Assembly (NCBI RefSeq): GCF_024341905.1 | Contig: NZ_BQXY01000002.1 | Coordinates: 124,001 to 188,000 of the forward strand | From: Clostridium folliculivorans | GTDB taxonomy: Bacteria > Bacillota > Clostridia > Clostridiales > Clostridiaceae | DNA: 64,000 nt | Direction of reading: 5' to 3' | Program-made: the position numbers and the translations under genes | The notes under the pieces: model-generated | What the model saw: only the letters and a program-made list of their open reading frames with translations | Database searches by the model: none | Told to the model about the DNA's origin: nothing | Part shown: one piece after another, positions 62,101 to 64,000 of the stretch | Layout of the letters: each line of letters starts with the position of its first letter | Numbering within the stretch: position 1 is the stretch's first letter

Positions 62101-63718
62101 TCCAAACAATGTAGAACCAGATTGGAAGCACATTACGTGGCCGATTGAGTCATTAAGTGATCCAAAAGCAGTTCTTAGTAAGTGGAATCCTACACAAGTA
62201 CAAACAAAGGAGGCATATAATACTTATTGGTTTGTTAACAGTATGGCTACACTTGGTCAAAGAACTAATGATGTATGGGCACAAAATGGTGAAGGAGCGT
62301 CAATATATAAAAACGGAACATCCTACACAGCGTTAGTATGGAACCCATCAAGCAGTTCAATCACTGTTAAGTTCGCAAATGCTTCAGGTGAAGTTGGATA
62401 TACTACAGTTGCACCAAAAACCATGGTTTCAGTAGATCCATTTGTGAAAAACTCAGTAAGTAAAACTGCTTTAAAGGCTGAGATGAATTACGATAATACA
62501 CTTAATGTTAATGATTATACAGTGGATTCTTGGAATGCATATAGCACAACTTTAGCTAATGCAAAAAGTGTTAACGACAACGCTGCTGCTACTAATGATC
62601 AAGTTATAACAGCATTAAATAATTTGAGAAGTGCAGTTCAAGGACTTGTTAAAAAGACATCAAATCCAGGTAATGATACAAATATAGCTGCAGGTAAGAT
62701 CGCAGTATCTTCGTCAAATGAAGCAGATGGATTAGGAGCTCAATATACTACAGATACAAGTTTAGATACTAGATGGAGTTCTAATTGGGCAGTTAATAAG
62801 GACAATCATCCTGAATATATTTATGTTGACTTAGGACAGCCATATTTTGTTGGAGATGTTAAAGTTAATTGGAGCGATGCATTTGCCAAAGGATATTTAG
62901 TTCAAGCAGCTTCCTCTAATCCAGAGCTTGAAAGTAGCTGGTCAACTGTTGCTACAATAACAGATGGAGCAGGTGGAATAGGAGAATCAGTTTTCAATTC
63001 AACTGCAGCAAGATACGTAAGAATTTATTGTACAAGTGCAGCAACACAATGGGGATATTCAATTAAAGAGATATCCGTATTTGGTGCAGCTGACAAGACA
63101 TTACTTTCAGCTAAGATTAACGAAGCAAGCGCTTTAAAATCCACTGACTATACAGCGGACAGTTGGGCTGTGTTAATAAATGCATTGAATAATGCAAAAA
63201 ATGTTAATGCTGATTTAAAGGCTACACAAGACGCAGTTAATACAGCATTACAAACACTTACTAATGCTGTGAGTTCATTAGTAAAGAATACAGCACCAGT
63301 TAATAGTGGAGATAATTTAGCACTAAATAAAAAAGCTGTATCCTCTTCAAATGAGGCAGACGGATTGGGTGCACAAAACGTAACTGATTCAGATTTGATT
63401 AGTAGATGGAGTTCGAATTGGGCAGCTAACAAAGACAATCATCCTGAATTTGTATATGTAGATTTAGCTAATGCCTATGATGTAAGTGATGTCAAGGTAC
63501 TTTGGGATACAGCTTATGCTAAGGGCTATGATTTGCAAGTATGTAGTGCTGATCCAATGGTTGAAAGCAATTGGAAAACCGTGGCTACGGTGACTAATGG
63601 ATTAGGTAGTACTGTGGAAACAACTTTCACTAAGATTTCTGCTAAGTATGTAAGGATTTATTGTAAGGATCCTGTGACACAGTGGGGATACTCTATTAGA
63701 AATATTGAAATACGATAA
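59156..63718 (+). CDS. Secreted GH81 endo-beta-1,3-glucanase with four discoidin-like domains
   Basis: A 1520-residue exported enzyme, ATG 59156 after AAAGGAG. Signal peptide about 1-41 (ending TVKAAD). Two F5/8 type C (discoidin) domains occupy about 50-175 and 190-320 (DGDTTTRWESEWG...WLYVDLG; DGDFNTRWGSP...WIYVDLG). The GH81 catalytic region (about 345-1090) has FPQPKEPFEKTSNLNSPLPSNDWWQSIL, GITDHHFTYGYFTFA, HSWAGGYSDNWDGNNQEAAGESLFGW (candidate catalytic Glu pair) and YWFVNSMATLG. Then come a FIVAR-like helical spacer (about 1100-1175), a third discoidin domain (about 1180-1310), a second FIVAR-like spacer (about 1320-1385) and a fourth discoidin domain (about 1390-1520). Domains 3 and 4 are near-copies (SSSNEADGLGAQ, RWSSNWA.NKDNHPE). 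It attacks beta-1,3-glucan of fungal walls, callose or paramylon. Confidence 0.93.
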   Translation: MFKDKSINRKRIRKSLSSFTALCMALSLVQISFIKNTTVKAADAGSPYLLSQNRTVYASSSNVGSSTDKMVDGDTTTRWESEWGKDDQWLYVDLGASANITEVKINWEGAYAKDYTIDVCDDESSWQTINNEVNGTGGNEDIKVTGKGRYVRLHLTKRALIAYGYSIFEFQVFGTGGLNQPPVAPLGQNVALNKNVVASGTHEDWYIKPGEVDPKKAVDGDFNTRWGSPINEAQWIYVDLGVPHTIGRVILNWDSPARIYDIEVSDDATNWKKIYRTLNGRGGEENIPLYATGRYVRMNGITRGTTYEFGLREFRVYDYVTGDPKPVYTIPALPASTVTSVGTGSYVSDPTLFPQPKEPFEKTSNLNSPLPSNDWWQSILIKNLGDALITLPLKAKYQKEGLGLLTPSAGWIQDRTVQTEKNIDLFLMANNINSPEMNSKISGYGDYSASVILSDNDTAKMKTTFVKGSPYVFTEFSDPNSAELYSTVISKIFDDNGNIILANDKDSIVTDHIGIEVTNVDGAPTPKTIKRYYGVFAPQGTTFKRVGSKIKMQLGGGQNYLSMSTMTTDGDLNYFYKHGYAFVTDTKATYNYDGVSSNVTTTFTNNISLKRTDLANTTLMCMLPAQWKASSASKTTLAYPSVRGSLKLHEGNSFNTVDKFNGIVPQFTEPLNSEYSRAELLKYLANLDKETTNYMAGDAYWEGKNLHPLAMGLLIADQINATEYKNKFISRLKTILTDWYTYTPGETEGYYFNYNKEWGTLIYKNSEFGANTGITDHHFTYGYFTFASAVLATYDQDFLKNYGSMVDTLIRDYVNPSRTDSMFPQFRNFDPYEGHSWAGGYSDNWDGNNQEAAGESLFGWVGQYLWGKVSGNTTYRDAGIYGFTTELRSIEQYWFNYDGDNWISDYTHKTIGQAYGSTNFYGTFFNGDSVYVYGIHWLPTSEYLTNYGIDKAKAAGLYEGMKNDIINDYNKSTDPNKGAAPDPNNVEPDWKHITWPIESLSDPKAVLSKWNPTQVQTKEAYNTYWFVNSMATLGQRTNDVWAQNGEGASIYKNGTSYTALVWNPSSSSITVKFANASGEVGYTTVAPKTMVSVDPFVKNSVSKTALKAEMNYDNTLNVNDYTVDSWNAYSTTLANAKSVNDNAAATNDQVITALNNLRSAVQGLVKKTSNPGNDTNIAAGKIAVSSSNEADGLGAQYTTDTSLDTRWSSNWAVNKDNHPEYIYVDLGQPYFVGDVKVNWSDAFAKGYLVQAASSNPELESSWSTVATITDGAGGIGESVFNSTAARYVRIYCTSAATQWGYSIKEISVFGAADKTLLSAKINEASALKSTDYTADSWAVLINALNNAKNVNADLKATQDAVNTALQTLTNAVSSLVKNTAPVNSGDNLALNKKAVSSSNEADGLGAQNVTDSDLISRWSSNWAANKDNHPEFVYVDLANAYDVSDVKVLWDTAYAKGYDLQVCSADPMVESNWKTVATVTNGLGSTVETTFTKISAKYVRIYCKDPVTQWGYSIRNIEIR

Positions 63719-63749
63719 GGCTAAATAATCAAAATTTCATTTAATAATA

Positions 63750-63786
63750 AAGCCCTCGACCATTTTTGTGGTCGAGGGTGCTTTGC
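63750..63786. terminator. Terminator between convergent genes at the right edge
   Basis: Perfect 10-bp GC-rich stem CCCTCGACCA (63753-63762) with TGGTCGAGGG (63769-63778), 6-base loop, flanked by AAAG and CTTTG. Confidence 0.75.
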
Positions 63787-63822
63787 TTTGAAGATAAAAG
63801 ATTAATTTTTAATGTTAACAAA

Positions 63823-64000
63823 TCAAATATCTATAATAGGTTGATATACATATAATTCGCAGTAGTTATCCTTAGACATGGAGTTATCGATATATTCGAA
63901 CCTAAAAGTATCAGCAAATTTATAACCAGATTTAAATATCCATCTAGAATACATTTGCACTAATATACGACCTACATGTCTACCATTTATATCATCAGGT
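63823..64000 (-). CDS. GyrI-like effector-binding domain protein, C-terminal part only
   Basis: The reverse strand is open from the window edge to a TGA at 63825-63823, 58 codons. It reads GRHVGRILVQMYSRWIFKSGYKFADTFRFEYIDNSMSKDNYCELYVYQPIIDI. The ending FEYID...NYCELYVYQPI is the typical close of the effector-binding domain found in AraC-type regulators and stand-alone GyrI-like proteins. The N-terminal part is outside the window, so it cannot be told whether a DNA-binding domain is attached. Confidence 0.65.
   Translation of the reverse strand, partial: PDDINGRHVGRILVQMYSRWIFKSGYKFADTFRFEYIDNSMSKDNYCELYVYQPIIDI

Overview
The window looks like chromosomal DNA of a spore-forming, low-GC Clostridium, probably of the saccharolytic, solvent-forming cluster I type. 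The signs are very AT-rich DNA, strong AGGAGG-type ribosome binding sites, CotF-type spore coat genes, orphan PAS histidine kinases of the sporulation type, and ChW (clostridial hydrophobic) cell-wall repeats. There are also several plant or fungal polysaccharide hydrolases (GH5, GH51, GH81). No rRNA, tRNA, CRISPR array, prophage or complete insertion sequence was seen.

Layout. 1-8.7 kb: the start of a DUF2207-type membrane protein, a chemoreceptor, and two OmpR-type two-component systems with two small membrane proteins between them. 8.9-12.2 kb: a secreted GH5 endoglucanase and a galactose mutarotase. 12.3-18.6 kb: a five-gene Dpp/Opp peptide ABC transporter behind a complete T-box leader. 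The leader reads a UGC (Cys) specifier and has a UGGA bulge matching the 3' end of tRNA-Cys; this is the clearest regulatory finding. 19-23.9 kb: a tandem pair of GGDEF-related genes, a second chemoreceptor and a membrane-anchored Ser/Thr kinase. 24.2-28.2 kb: MarR regulator plus MATE efflux pump with two palindromes around the promoter, an alpha/beta hydrolase and a nitroreductase-like protein. 28.4-36 kb: two sensor kinases in one operon and a DinG-type exonuclease-helicase. 36.3-39.1 kb: an ArsR-type repressor and a YhgE/Pip membrane protein whose promoter regions share one 24-bp operator-like motif. 39.5-43.3 kb: a GH51 arabinofuranosidase with no signal peptide.

43.6-46.7 kb holds two tandem small proteins of unknown function, and facing them a spore coat cluster in which two (small protein + CotF) pairs flank a decayed zinc alcohol dehydrogenase. 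46.9-52.2 kb: an HExxH protein and two convergent secreted proteins, a glucosaminidase and a subtilisin-type protease, each with six ChW repeats. 52.5-58.6 kb is a patchwork: a P-type ATPase remnant, an AAC(6')-like acetyltransferase, an HhH protein, a small membrane gene with an internal amber codon, an MFS transporter, an HD phosphohydrolase and an unknown helical protein. 59.1-63.7 kb: a large secreted GH81 beta-1,3-glucanase with four discoidin-like domains. The right edge cuts an effector-binding (GyrI-like) protein.

Two families of short dispersed repeats run through the intergenic DNA. Family R (five copies) has matched terminal inverted repeats that differ between copies and a conserved right tail. 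Family A (four copies plus fragments) ends in a terminator-like hairpin; one copy sits inside the peptide transporter operon. They are the most likely undescribed elements here. All functions are read from sequence motifs without database searches.
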